From positions 1 through 15,722 of the forward strand of contig CAZOUM010000061.1 in the NCBI GenBank assembly GCA_964582985.1: DNA of 15,722 nucleotides. The letters run 5' to 3'. Of the stretch, positions 1 through 7,494 are shown piece after piece (the stretch's first letter is position 1; the number at the start of each line of letters is the position of its first letter). The notes beneath the pieces are model-generated. The model had not been told where the DNA came from, searched no databases, and was given only the letters and a program-made list of their open reading frames with translations. Both the position numbers and the translations under genes were made by a program. Source of the stretch: CAZQYB01 sp964582985. GTDB lineage: Bacteria > Planctomycetota > Phycisphaerae > Sedimentisphaerales > Anaerobacaceae.

Positions 1-117
1 GTGGCTGAAAAACTGGGAGTACATATAGAAAACCATGGTCCTATGACGAACTACTTGCTCGCAAAACAAGGCGGCGGTCCCGCTCAATTCGAGTCAATAC
101 AAAGGATACTCGTGTGA
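1..117 (+). CDS. C-terminal end of an unrecognised protein (truncated by window edge)
   Basis: Frame 1 is open from the first base to a TGA at 115-117 and gives 38 residues, including GVHIENHGPMTNYLLAKQ. The GTG at base 1 is probably an internal valine codon and not the start. The stop overlaps the GTG start of the next gene (GTGA at 114-117), and the next gene's Shine-Dalgarno AAAGGA lies inside this frame. That is the usual geometry of a translationally coupled operon and is the main reason to believe this is a real gene end. I do not recognise the family from so short a tail. An accidental open frame of 39 codons is possible. Confidence 0.45.
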   Translation: MAEKLGVHIENHGPMTNYLLAKQGGGPAQFESIQRILV

Positions 118-701
118 GATACTTTAGATTCTGTTCCCTGATAATTGTACTGGCGGCAGCGGTCTTTATGCTTCTGACATGCAAGCAGAAAACGCCGCCC
201 CGCCAGAATCCTAATGTCGATGATGAACCGCTGCTGCTGCTCGACGAGCCTCCGCTGCTGCTCGAGAACGGCAATGATGAAGAACTGCCCCCACCGGAAG
301 GGCCTGTAGCCGACAACAGCCGCTGCCACGTCTGCCATATAAATTATGCAGATGAAGAGTTGGCCGTTCGTCACGCCCGGGCCAACATCAGTTGCGAGCA
401 GTGTCACGGCCCCTGCGATGCCCACTGCTCCGACGAAGACAACGTTACACCGCCTGATATTATGTATCCGTTAGAGAAAATCAACTCATCCTGTATGGCT
501 TGTCACTCGAAGGATACTATCGACATCCAGCCGCACGAACACGTTCTGGCCGGCACCGCCACCGAGAAAAAATACTGCACTGACTGTCACGGTAAACATC
601 GTTTGAGCTATCGAACGCGAAAATGGGACAAAACAACCGGCGAACTGGTCGAGGACGATAAAGTCCGTATGACAACCGACGAGATGCTTGAACAAAAGTA
701 G
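114..701 (+). CDS. Tetraheme c-type cytochrome lipoprotein (cytochrome c3 / NapC-NrfH-like family)
   Basis: This 195-residue protein carries four CxxCH heme-c sites: CHVCH (71-75), CEQCH (94-98), CMACH (127-131) and CTDCH (155-159). Many other histidines could serve as second axial ligands. Residues 7-22 are hydrophobic and end in LLTC with Cys23, a plausible though not ideal lipobox, so the protein is probably membrane-tethered on the outer face of the inner membrane or in the outer membrane. Residues 37-63 form an odd acidic, proline- and leucine-rich spacer (DEPLLLLDEPPLLLE). Residues 164-195 are charged and heme-free. The likely role is electron transfer in the periplasm; the partner cannot be named. 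The GTG start at 114 has AAAGGA (101-106) at a good distance and overlaps the previous stop, which fixes the start. No redox enzyme is visible in the window, so its partner is probably upstream. Confidence 0.88.
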   Translation: MRYFRFCSLIIVLAAAVFMLLTCKQKTPPRQNPNVDDEPLLLLDEPPLLLENGNDEELPPPEGPVADNSRCHVCHINYADEELAVRHARANISCEQCHGPCDAHCSDEDNVTPPDIMYPLEKINSSCMACHSKDTIDIQPHEHVLAGTATEKKYCTDCHGKHRLSYRTRKWDKTTGELVEDDKVRMTTDEMLEQK

Positions 702-1039
702 GCCCGCTTATTTCGACCCCGACTTCACATATATGTAAGGTAATGGATAAAATCAGAAATTTGATAGCACACGTCCTACGGATGCAATTTAAAGGGGGTC
801 GATATGACTGATTCAACCGTAACTAAAACAATTTCCTGGCCGAGAAGTTAGAGTAAGCAGCCCGCCCGGGCGGACTATGCCCTGATTTGTTGTTGCCTTT
901 ACCGACAATACTGACCACAATATCACACGACAGCAGCGGGATTGACAGCGTTGATGCGGACACCAACGGTAACATAGTATGAACTGAATCGGCATTGGGA
1001 TAATATACAGGACCAGAGGGGTGACTTGTTTGTCGGCAT
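702..1039 (+). other. Gene-poor stretch with one tiny ORF and a 12-base palindrome
   Basis: No convincing gene lies here on either strand. A 15-codon frame at 804-851 (peptide MTDSTVTKTISWPRS) has a strong Shine-Dalgarno AAAGGGGG at 791-798, so it may be a leader peptide or the wreck of a gene start. Just after it lies a perfect palindrome, CCGCCCGGGCGG (862-873), with no T-run. The reading frame at 941-980 gives IDSVDADTNGNIV and a stop, which faintly recalls a calcium-binding loop but is too short to call. I see no good promoter. The stretch may be decayed coding sequence or a long 5' leader of the oxidoreductase gene. Confidence 0.3.
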
Positions 1040-1043
1040 ATGA

Positions 1044-1128
1044 TACCTCCAGCAAAGGAGGACGCATGGCCGGAAAGCCATCCTGCGTGACTATCCGTCA
1101 TCGGACAAAAAGAAAGGGGTGCTTCATG
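1044..1128 (+). promoter_or_regulatory. Structured leader with two candidate ribosome binding sites before the Gfo/Idh/MocA gene
   Basis: Three small hairpins follow each other. In the first, CCTCC (1046-1050) faces GGAGG (1057-1061) across a six-base loop and would mask the strong Shine-Dalgarno AAAGGAGG (1054-1061) of an in-frame ATG at 1066. In the second, ACGCATGGC (1062-1070) pairs with GCCA and TGCGT (1077-1088) with a three-base bulge. It buries that same ATG. The third is TCCG-TCAT-CGGA (1094-1105). A second ribosome site, AAAGGGG, lies just upstream of the ATG at 1126. The arrangement suggests that the upstream start is closed by default and the ATG at 1126 is used. It does not match a riboswitch class that I know. 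Confidence 0.35.
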
Positions 1129-2475
1129 AATGTACAAAGCAAGACTCGGAAACCTTCGACCTCCCGCCGTGAGTTCCTCAAGCAAACCTCCGGTGCGTTA
1201 GCGGGCGCGGCGCTGGCCAGCGCCATTGGCGCGCGGGCCTATGCCGCTGAGCAGAACACGATCAAGATCGCTCTGGTGGGGTGCGGTGGACGCGGGACCG
1301 GCGCTGCAGCCAACGCCCTGTCGACCAAGGGGCCGACTGAACTGGAGGCGATGGCCGACGTGTTCGCCAGCCGCTTGCAAACGAGCTTCAAGAGTCTATC
1401 CAAACAGCTCGCTCGGCAGGTGGATGTTCCTCAGGAGAGGCAGCTACTCGGCCTGGATGCATACAAGAAGGCCATTGACGCCATCGCACCGGGCGGGGTG
1501 GTCATCTTGGCCACGCCTCCGGCGTTTCGCCCGATGCACCTCGAATACGCGGTGGCCAGAGGCTGCCACGTGTTCATGGAGAAGTCGTTCGCGGTCGATG
1601 CCCCGGGCATTCGCCGCGTGCTCAAGGCCGGCGAGCAGGCCACAAAAAAGAATCTTAAGATCGCCGGCGGCTTGATGAGTCGCCACTACGAGCCGCTGGA
1701 ACAGGCGATCCACCAACTGCATGAAGGTGTCATCGGCGACATCATTACCTGCTGGGCCTACCGCGAGCACGGGCCGGTGGGGTTCGCTCCGAAATCGCCC
1801 GGGATGAGCGAACTGGCCCACCAGATCCGCAACTACTCCTGCTTCACCTGGCTCAACGGCAGCTTTATCCTCGACTGGCTGATCCACAACATCGACGTGT
1901 GCTGCTGGTGCAAGAACGCCTGGCCGGTATCGGCCCAGGGTCAAGGAGGACGACAAGTCCGCAGCCAGCCGGACCAGTTGTTCGACCACTATTCAGTGGA
2001 ATACACTTTTCGCGACGGTACGCGACTGCTGGCTCAAGGCCGACACATGGATAACTGCTGGGGCTTCTTCGGCGACGTGATCCACGGCTCGAAAGGCTCG
2101 GCAGTCCTCGGCGAAGGAATCACCAGACCCCGCATTTTCAAAGGCCACGAACAGACATCCGAGAATGTGATCTGGCAGTACGACGGGCCGCGATGCAATG
2201 CGTATCAAGTTGAGCACGACCTGCTGTTCGAGGCGATCCGCGAGGACAAGCCCTACAACGAGACCGAACGGAGCGCCTACGCCGCGATGGCCGGCATCCT
2301 CGGACGCATGGCCGCCGAGTCTGGCCAGATTATCACGTGGGAACAGGCGTTAGCTTCGAACCTGGAGCTGGCCCCGGGCCTGGACTGGTACACGATGGAC
2401 TCCGACCCGCCGGTCAAGCCCAACGCTCAAGGCGGCTACCCCATCGCTATGCCCGGACAGACGAAGGTGCTGTAG
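1126..2475 (+). CDS. Tat-exported Gfo/Idh/MocA family oxidoreductase
   Basis: This 449-residue protein is an NAD(P)-dependent sugar or sugar-acid oxidoreductase of the Gfo/Idh/MocA family, probably periplasmic. A twin-arginine signal is clear: SRREFLK at 13-19, a hydrophobic stretch at 22-38, and an AYA cleavage site near 38-40. The Rossmann dinucleotide loop VGCGGRGTG is at 51-59. The usual EKP motif is replaced by MEKSFAVD (151-158), and WLIHNIDV (251-258) sits where the family has its active-site Asp/His helix. In Planctomycetota, Tat-exported members with tightly held NADP are common. The exact substrate is unknown. An in-frame ATG at 1066 adds 20 residues, and the longest frame starts at a GTG at 1021, but the ATG at 1126 has AAAGGGG at good spacing and places the twin arginines normally. 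Codon third positions look markedly GC-rich compared with the exporter genes downstream. A 142-base gap and a hairpin follow, so it is probably monocistronic. Confidence 0.9.
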   Translation: MNVQSKTRKPSTSRREFLKQTSGALAGAALASAIGARAYAAEQNTIKIALVGCGGRGTGAAANALSTKGPTELEAMADVFASRLQTSFKSLSKQLARQVDVPQERQLLGLDAYKKAIDAIAPGGVVILATPPAFRPMHLEYAVARGCHVFMEKSFAVDAPGIRRVLKAGEQATKKNLKIAGGLMSRHYEPLEQAIHQLHEGVIGDIITCWAYREHGPVGFAPKSPGMSELAHQIRNYSCFTWLNGSFILDWLIHNIDVCCWCKNAWPVSAQGQGGRQVRSQPDQLFDHYSVEYTFRDGTRLLAQGRHMDNCWGFFGDVIHGSKGSAVLGEGITRPRIFKGHEQTSENVIWQYDGPRCNAYQVEHDLLFEAIREDKPYNETERSAYAAMAGILGRMAAESGQIITWEQALASNLELAPGLDWYTMDSDPPVKPNAQGGYPIAMPGQTKVL

Positions 2476-2490
2476 AGTTAGAGATGCAGG

Positions 2491-2517
2491 ATGGACAGCT
2501 TCTTTCAAGCTGCCCAT
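2491..2517 (+). terminator. Hairpin after the oxidoreductase gene (terminator-like, no T-run)
   Basis: ATGGACAGCTT (2491-2501) pairs with AAGCTGCCCAT (2507-2517) across a CTTTC loop: ten pairs with one A-C mismatch. It begins 16 bases after the stop codon. No T-tract follows, so it could be a pausing or RNA-stabilising hairpin and not an intrinsic terminator. Confidence 0.45.
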
Positions 2518-2617
2518 GCGGTTCGTGAAAGACAAATAGGCGAGATGGGCCAGGACAAATCAGTGCGTGTGAAGACGAGTTCCAGAGTAAGAGTATTAGG
2601 AAGACGCAGGCCTGTAA

Positions 2618-3535
2618 ATGGCAAGGCTTGAGGTTATATCTCTGACAAAATGGTATGGCTCGGCCAAAGGGGTCGAGGATGTGAGCTTTGCCATCGAACA
2701 GGGTGAGGTCTTTGGTTATCTCGGGCCGAACGGCTCGGGCAAGACAACGACTATCCGGTGCATCATGGGGCTGCTCAAGCCAACAAGTGGCCAGGCTCGC
2801 GTATTGGGACAGCGTGTGGTAGCAGGCAGAGCCACGCAGCACTCGCGCATCGGTTACTTACCTGGGGAATTTCGCATCTGGGGGGGGCTTAGTGCGCGGC
2901 GTTCCCTGCGCGTTTTGGCCGCATTGGGCAGCAGCGATCGCGCCAAGACCCGACGTGAGGAACTGGCTGAGAGGCTTGAGCTGGACCTGGACCGCCGCGT
3001 GGGTGACCTCTCCAAGGGCAATCGCCAGAAGGTCGGGGTAGTCTATGCTTTTCAACACGAACGGGATGTGCTGATACTCGATGAGCCGACAATCGGGCTT
3101 GACCCGCTGGTTAGTCAGACTGTGCATGATATCATTCGAGAGGCCGCCGACAATGGAGCGACGGTTTTACTTTCGTCGCATGACCTAAGCGAAGTCTCAG
3201 TAGTATGCAGCAGGGCAGGTATATTGCGGCGGGGCAAATTAGTTGAGCTGGCGCCTATATCGCAAATCATTCAGCAAGGGCAAAAGCAGCTGAAGGTCTG
3301 GTTTGTAGAAGGTACCGAAGTTCCGAGCCTGCCGGTTGAGCAATTGGGAGGCGTTCGAGAGATTAAACGAAAAGGGCAGATGCTCCATATAGCATATCAG
3401 GGTAAAGCTGATACTATGTTGAAATGGCTGGCACAATTTCCAGTCAATCGTATTTCCACAACTCAGACGTCTTTGGAAGAAGCTTTTATGCAATACTACA
3501 GCGACAGTTCAGGACGGAACGGAGGGACCTCATGA
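2618..3535 (+). CDS. ABC-2 type exporter, ATP-binding protein
   Basis: This 305-residue protein is the ATPase of an ABC export system, acting on the cytoplasmic face of the membrane. Visible motifs are Walker A GPNGSGKT (36-43), the stretch IGYLPGE (78-84) in the Q-loop region, signature LSKGN (131-135), Walker B VLILDEP (151-157), D-loop GLDP (160-163) and switch SSHDL (186-190, His188). A C-terminal extension of about 90 residues (215-305) is of the kind seen in ABC-2 ATPases for drugs, lipids or polysaccharides. The signature departs from LSGGQ, but LSKG-type signatures are usual in this subgroup. The start at 2618 has only a weak ribosome site (GCAGG seven bases before, TTAGGAAG further up). 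The stop overlaps the next gene's ATG by four bases (ATGA), so the two are translated together. The cargo is unknown. Confidence 0.92.
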   Translation: MARLEVISLTKWYGSAKGVEDVSFAIEQGEVFGYLGPNGSGKTTTIRCIMGLLKPTSGQARVLGQRVVAGRATQHSRIGYLPGEFRIWGGLSARRSLRVLAALGSSDRAKTRREELAERLELDLDRRVGDLSKGNRQKVGVVYAFQHERDVLILDEPTIGLDPLVSQTVHDIIREAADNGATVLLSSHDLSEVSVVCSRAGILRRGKLVELAPISQIIQQGQKQLKVWFVEGTEVPSLPVEQLGGVREIKRKGQMLHIAYQGKADTMLKWLAQFPVNRISTTQTSLEEAFMQYYSDSSGRNGGTS

Positions 3536-4365
3536 AGAAGAAGTCGCGAGTATCTTTTCCATTGGCATTACTGCGGTTCTGGCTCTGGCGGATTTTGTGG
3601 TTATGGCTGCTGGTCGGTTTTTTTATTTTTATTATACAGGTCATTGAATGCAGCATTGCTCAGGACAATGAAAAGGTCAAGCTCATGCTGGACTTATTTG
3701 AAAAGATGCCTGGCTTTATAAAAAATGCTGTAGGCGGCGAGATTCTGGAAGTTGGCAACATCACCGGATTCATCGCTATAGGTTATCAGCATCCATTAGT
3801 GCTAACTCTTTTTATGATTTTTGCCGTGTGTGTACCGACCGGACTTTTAGCTGGTCATGTACAAAGCGGGACGATGGAACTTATACTGAGCCGGTCGGTA
3901 ACTAAAAACCAAGTTTACGTATGCGCCTGCATCTTAACGCTCGTTGGAATGTTGGCGTTGGTGGTCTTTATGTTTTTCGGTACTGTTGTTGGGATAAATG
4001 TTTGCAGTTTTGACCAGGAGGTTTCTCTTTGGCCATTTTTTAGAGCCGCTATTGTCGGCGGTTTACTCTCAGGAACGGCCGCTGGCGTGTCATTGTTGGC
4101 AGCAGCTGTATTTCGTAATCGCGGCAGGGCAGTTGGTTTAGCGATGGCTTTTTTCATAGTTAATTACTTTATAGACCTTATTGCCGAATGGTGGCCTCGA
4201 GCAAAATTCCTGGGGCCGAGTTCGATATTTTATTATGTCGATCCGCCGAAAATTCTATTAGGGACCACTTGGCCGATACGTGATATGTGTGTTTTATCAT
4301 CGGTGCTTGTCATCACGGTTATAGCGGGTGGCATCATCTGGCACCGCCGCGACCTGCCGTTGTGA
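3532..4365 (+). CDS. ABC-2 type exporter, membrane permease
   Basis: This 277-residue membrane protein has about six hydrophobic segments: 21-38, 88-108, 128-154, 171-193, 200-217 and 252-270. After the second segment comes MELILSRSVTK (115-125), which matches the ELxLSRPxSR stretch typical of ABC-2 permeases, where the coupling helix meets the ATPase. The long loop at 40-85 lies between segments 1 and 2. The ATG at 3532 has GGAGGG (3521-3526) just before it and overlaps the ATPase stop, so I prefer it to the in-frame ATG at 3424, which would put 36 residues inside the ATPase gene. With the upstream ATPase it forms a complete homodimer-type exporter. The base composition is visibly AT-richer than in the oxidoreductase gene. 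The substrate is unknown. Confidence 0.9.
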   Translation: MKKKSRVSFPLALLRFWLWRILWLWLLVGFFIFIIQVIECSIAQDNEKVKLMLDLFEKMPGFIKNAVGGEILEVGNITGFIAIGYQHPLVLTLFMIFAVCVPTGLLAGHVQSGTMELILSRSVTKNQVYVCACILTLVGMLALVVFMFFGTVVGINVCSFDQEVSLWPFFRAAIVGGLLSGTAAGVSLLAAAVFRNRGRAVGLAMAFFIVNYFIDLIAEWWPRAKFLGPSSIFYYVDPPKILLGTTWPIRDMCVLSSVLVITVIAGGIIWHRRDLPL

Positions 4366-4374
4366 ACGCCGCTC

Positions 4375-4406
4375 GTTGGACTACGGCGGTTTTCCGCTGC
4401 TCCAAC
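4375..4406 (+). terminator. Hairpin after the ABC permease gene (terminator-like, no T-run)
   Basis: GTTGGA (4375-4380) pairs with TCCAAC (4401-4406), and inside it CGGCGG (4384-4389) pairs with CCGCTG (4394-4399) around a TTTT loop, with one G-T pair. It starts ten bases after the permease stop and is well placed to end or stabilise the exporter mRNA. It lacks a following T-tract. Confidence 0.5.
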
Positions 4407-4460
4407 AGTACCGTACAAACGACTGGACTGCATCTGTCAGATTAATTACTATGCATCGGA

Positions 4461-4492
4461 TATAATTGACAAGGCAGTGATTGTAAAGGAGG
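4461..4492 (+). promoter_or_regulatory. Possible -10 box and strong ribosome binding site of the Tat-exported gene
   Basis: A perfect TATAAT lies at 4461-4466. I see no good -35 box 16-18 bases before it. The Shine-Dalgarno AAAGGAGG (4485-4492) sits five bases before the ATG at 4498 and decides that start over the in-frame GTG at 4477. Confidence 0.35.
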
Positions 4493-4497
4493 TAGCT

Positions 4498-5850
4498 ATG
4501 AACAGACGTGACTTTATCAAGAAGAGTGGTCTTGGGGCCCTGGCCTTAGGCTTGGCAGGTCCGACTGTAGCGAATGCTGTATCCGGCGGTGCTGCGCGAA
4601 AGCAAATAGAGTGGTCCATCAAACGAAAGAAATGGCAGTCGCTCGGACCGTTCGATTTTGTTCCGCAACTGGACGAGGGGCAACAATGGGCTAACCGCAG
4701 CCTGATAAAGTACGGCACGGTCGAGCCGCCAAACGGGGGCTTGCGCAGCATGAGGTCCGCCTGCATGCCCGCAGAATCGTGCGCACACTATTACGCAATG
4801 ACAGGTGACGCCATAACGCTAAGGGCTCTGAAAGCGGCGGTGAGAACCTTTCGTAAATACCGTCACAAGGCCCGCGCCCATCGGGTGTCGTACGAAGAGA
4901 TTAAAAAGCCCGTCGAAATTGATTTCAAGGGTCTTACCGAAGAAGAACCGACAATCGAATACGAGATGATTTCGTGTCACGTCGGTCGCAACATGCGCGG
5001 CATGCGTGCCGCCGCTCACGCGTTACAAGACGAGCAGCTTCTCCGCGAAGTGGCCGAAGAACTCAACTGGTGGATTGATAATCCGATTGCGTTCAACCGC
5101 GAAAAACACTTCTTCGATGCAAGAGTATTCCTCGATGAGAACGGCAAGACCATCGGCTCCGAGAGAAAGTACACGATGAATATGGGCGGCTCGCTGGCCT
5201 GTGCAATGTGGCTGGTCGGCAATGACCTCGGTGACCAGCGGCTGAAGGATTACGGCGAGGACCAGGTCATCAACGGCATCGCGCCTCACCAGCTCGACAA
5301 CGGCTACTTCCCCTACAATATCAAGCACAAGTATAAACTAAGGGACGGGATAGCGCTTGATTCGAACTACTACCACGCCCTGACACTGCAGGTAATCAGC
5401 TCCCTCTTAGCCTATCGAGAGTGGCGCAGCAAGCCGAAGTATGTCGAGATGATGCGGCGAGGGACCAAGTATCTGCGCAAACTAATCCAGGATAACGGTG
5501 TGGTCAAACACCCGGGACACATTGACGTTATCCGCGCCAAGGAGCTGAATTTCTGCCCGAAGCAGCCGTTTGGGATAACATCCGACTCGGTCCTGACCCA
5601 CACGCGGATATACAAATATCTCGGTGACAAAGAGGCACTGGCCGCGGCTGCAAAGAACCTGCGATGGATGCACTGGAACTCGCCGAGCTGTATCCCTTTT
5701 TTGACTACCGACTCGAAGCTCGGTATGGAACACGTCGCCAGCGAGTGGGGCTTCAGTCATAGTTTCCGCCAGATTATGCTTGCAGCGTGGGAGGGAATGC
5801 ACCTAAATCGCAAGGGTATCAGAGACGTCGAGGTCGTATTTCTTGCATGA
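4498..5850 (+). CDS. Tat-exported protein of unknown family, possible alpha/alpha-toroid glycosidase- or lyase-like
   Basis: This 450-residue protein opens with a textbook Tat signal: NRRDFIKKSG at 2-11, hydrophobic 12-22, and a likely cleavage at ANA near 25-27. The mature part is rich in regularly spaced helices with Trp, Tyr and His in the turns, for example MSACxx-like turns around 75-85, NWWIDNP, QLDNGYFPYN and DSNYYHALTLQVI. That pattern is usual for six-hairpin (alpha/alpha)6 toroid glycosidases and polysaccharide lyases such as GH88, GH105 or GH127 types. I cannot assign a family or name catalytic residues, so the fold is an inference. It is convergent with another toroid-like gene 39 bases away. 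The first strong start is the ATG at 4498 with AAAGGAGG before it. Confidence 0.7.
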   Translation: MNRRDFIKKSGLGALALGLAGPTVANAVSGGAARKQIEWSIKRKKWQSLGPFDFVPQLDEGQQWANRSLIKYGTVEPPNGGLRSMRSACMPAESCAHYYAMTGDAITLRALKAAVRTFRKYRHKARAHRVSYEEIKKPVEIDFKGLTEEEPTIEYEMISCHVGRNMRGMRAAAHALQDEQLLREVAEELNWWIDNPIAFNREKHFFDARVFLDENGKTIGSERKYTMNMGGSLACAMWLVGNDLGDQRLKDYGEDQVINGIAPHQLDNGYFPYNIKHKYKLRDGIALDSNYYHALTLQVISSLLAYREWRSKPKYVEMMRRGTKYLRKLIQDNGVVKHPGHIDVIRAKELNFCPKQPFGITSDSVLTHTRIYKYLGDKEALAAAAKNLRWMHWNSPSCIPFLTTDSKLGMEHVASEWGFSHSFRQIMLAAWEGMHLNRKGIRDVEVVFLA

Positions 5851-5889
5851 AGGCGATGGGCTGACTGCTTCGCTGTGGTTTCGCTTAGC

Positions 5890-7431
5890 TTAGCGGTCGG
5901 TGTAAATCAGCCTGAGCTTGATTTCGGGATGGTTTTGCACCTGCCATAGTTTCAACAAAGCCATCATCATTGTGTCACCGCGGGTGATAGCCTCGTAATG
6001 TTCAAAACCTACCGCAACACGCGGCAGCGGTGACATATCCAGAAATGTCTTGATTCCGATATCCGCAAACTTGTCTGCACGCTCCAAAAACTTCTTGTCA
6101 CCGGACAGCTCATACGCTGCCGTCATCAGCAGAACAACATCGCCTATGACCCCCGGCTTCCGAATCGCATCAGCCGGCGGATCATTTTTCAGATACCGCC
6201 GAGCACACACCATGATAAGTCGCTTATAACCATCCCGAATTTGTCCCGGTGACAACTGCTTCCACCGCTCGTAGCATATCAACGCAACCTGCGCCTCTGT
6301 CGCCGTGCCGTAATGAAAATCCCAGATCGGGCAATACGAACGCCCGGTCTTAAACGCCTTCATCGTACTGACGCCGCCGAGGTCCACGAACAAATGCTCC
6401 GAATTCTCCCCAAGGCCTTCATGGAACTTCAAAAAGTGCTCATCCTCGGTATGTGCGAAGTCCGTCATCATCTGCTTTAGTTCCCCGTCAATGTACTTCG
6501 CAGCATCGTGCAGGTCTATCGCCAGCGACAGCGTCCCTGCAACATGCGAATGAAGCCCCCCAATCCGCGGATCATGCGACAATTTAACCTCCTCGCCTAT
6601 AATATCACTAAGCAACTTATTAACCGAATTCGGGACCCTGTCCATCGGCAGAAAATTCGTAATCGGATGACGGCTTGCCTCCTTGAATATCAAAACCCGC
6701 TCTATCGCCTTCAAGAAGACCGGATTCTTCGTCTCCTTATACGCATGCCCCCACGTCGCAATATAAAATCCGGCATGCCGCGAGATGTTGCACCTGCGCC
6801 CCGGCCCGTGTACCGACCATTTCGCGTGCCGATTGAAATCGCCTGAATGATTGTATACCTGGTGGTCCCACAGTCCTTTGGCGAACTTCTCGCAAGCCTC
6901 GGACGCAAGTGTAAATGATCGGTCCCACAAAACCCATGGCCTGTAGAACTCGTGAATATCTCTGCCCTTGCACCGCTCCGCTTCCACATCCCAGTGAAGA
7001 TGCTCGCCCCAGGCGAATAAGCCTGTACTTCGACTATGACAGTTTTCGAAAAACCATTTCAGCGCTTTATCGGCCTGGCGCTCGTACCTTTTATCACCTG
7101 TTAATTTAGTCAGAGCATACAGCGTCTGATAGAGATTGAGGTCATGATGAGGATTGGCTCCGTACGCCCGGTCGCCTTCACGAATTCCTTGTCCCTTAAG
7201 CTTGCGTCGTACGAACTGCTTACTCTTGAGGTCTATGCCTCCGGCCAGGAAGACAGGTGACCTGATTTGCCCATAGCTGTCCCGCCCGTGCTCGATAAGA
7301 GTGTCGGCGTAAGCTTTGACAGCATTAAGATATTCAGGATGAACCGACTTTCCCGGCGGCCCACAAGCTGCAAAACGCGGCGCGATAATAATCGCACAAC
7401 TAAAAACGATAGCATTAAGTGGCTTCACCAA
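5890..7431 (-). CDS. Exported alpha/alpha-toroid-like protein of unknown family, possible lipoprotein
   Basis: This 513-residue protein begins with a short hydrophobic signal (5-22) ending in RFAAC with Cys23, which may be a lipobox. Helical repeats with aromatic turns follow: PHHDLNLYQTLYALTKLTGD (94-113), STGLFAWGEHLHWD (135-148), DPRIGGLHSHVAG (287-299) and FHYGTATEAQVALICYERW. This is the look of (alpha/alpha)6 or (alpha/alpha)7 toroid glycosidases and uronate lyases. The Trp-Gly-Glu-His-x-His-Trp-Asp run is the best candidate for the active centre. I do not know an exact family. The start codon is TTG at 7431, with GAGG seven bases upstream; a GTG at 7428 is almost as likely. It is the last gene of the minus-strand group, 63 bases after the GH32-like gene, and probably co-transcribed with it. 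Confidence 0.72.
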   Translation of the reverse strand: MVKPLNAIVFSCAIIIAPRFAACGPPGKSVHPEYLNAVKAYADTLIEHGRDSYGQIRSPVFLAGGIDLKSKQFVRRKLKGQGIREGDRAYGANPHHDLNLYQTLYALTKLTGDKRYERQADKALKWFFENCHSRSTGLFAWGEHLHWDVEAERCKGRDIHEFYRPWVLWDRSFTLASEACEKFAKGLWDHQVYNHSGDFNRHAKWSVHGPGRRCNISRHAGFYIATWGHAYKETKNPVFLKAIERVLIFKEASRHPITNFLPMDRVPNSVNKLLSDIIGEEVKLSHDPRIGGLHSHVAGTLSLAIDLHDAAKYIDGELKQMMTDFAHTEDEHFLKFHEGLGENSEHLFVDLGGVSTMKAFKTGRSYCPIWDFHYGTATEAQVALICYERWKQLSPGQIRDGYKRLIMVCARRYLKNDPPADAIRKPGVIGDVVLLMTAAYELSGDKKFLERADKFADIGIKTFLDMSPLPRVAVGFEHYEAITRGDTMMMALLKLWQVQNHPEIKLRLIYTDR

Positions 7432-7494
7432 TTGTTTGCCTCAAACAACAATTTTCAACCAAGGTCGTAAAAAGATTGCAACGCTATATCAGCG

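Noticed and set aside
941..982. Dockerin or EF-hand-like reading IDSVDADTNGNIV
   Set aside because: Only one short loop, ends in a stop, with no second repeat or upstream domain in frame.
1044..1110. Possible cyclic-di-GMP (GEMM) riboswitch before the oxidoreductase gene
   Set aside because: Pieces such as GGACGCA and GGAAAGCC recall the class, but the two parallel helices, the conserved GCAAAGC and the tetraloop receptor are not in the right order.
1444..1989. 181-codon open frame on the minus strand inside the oxidoreductase gene
   Set aside because: It is the antisense shadow of a GC-rich coding sequence; no motif and no ribosome site, while the plus strand has clear family motifs.
3424..3531. 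N-terminal extension of the ABC permease from the ATG at 3424
   Set aside because: It would lie wholly within the ATPase gene, and the ATG at 3532 has GGAGGG at ideal distance and an ATGA overlap.
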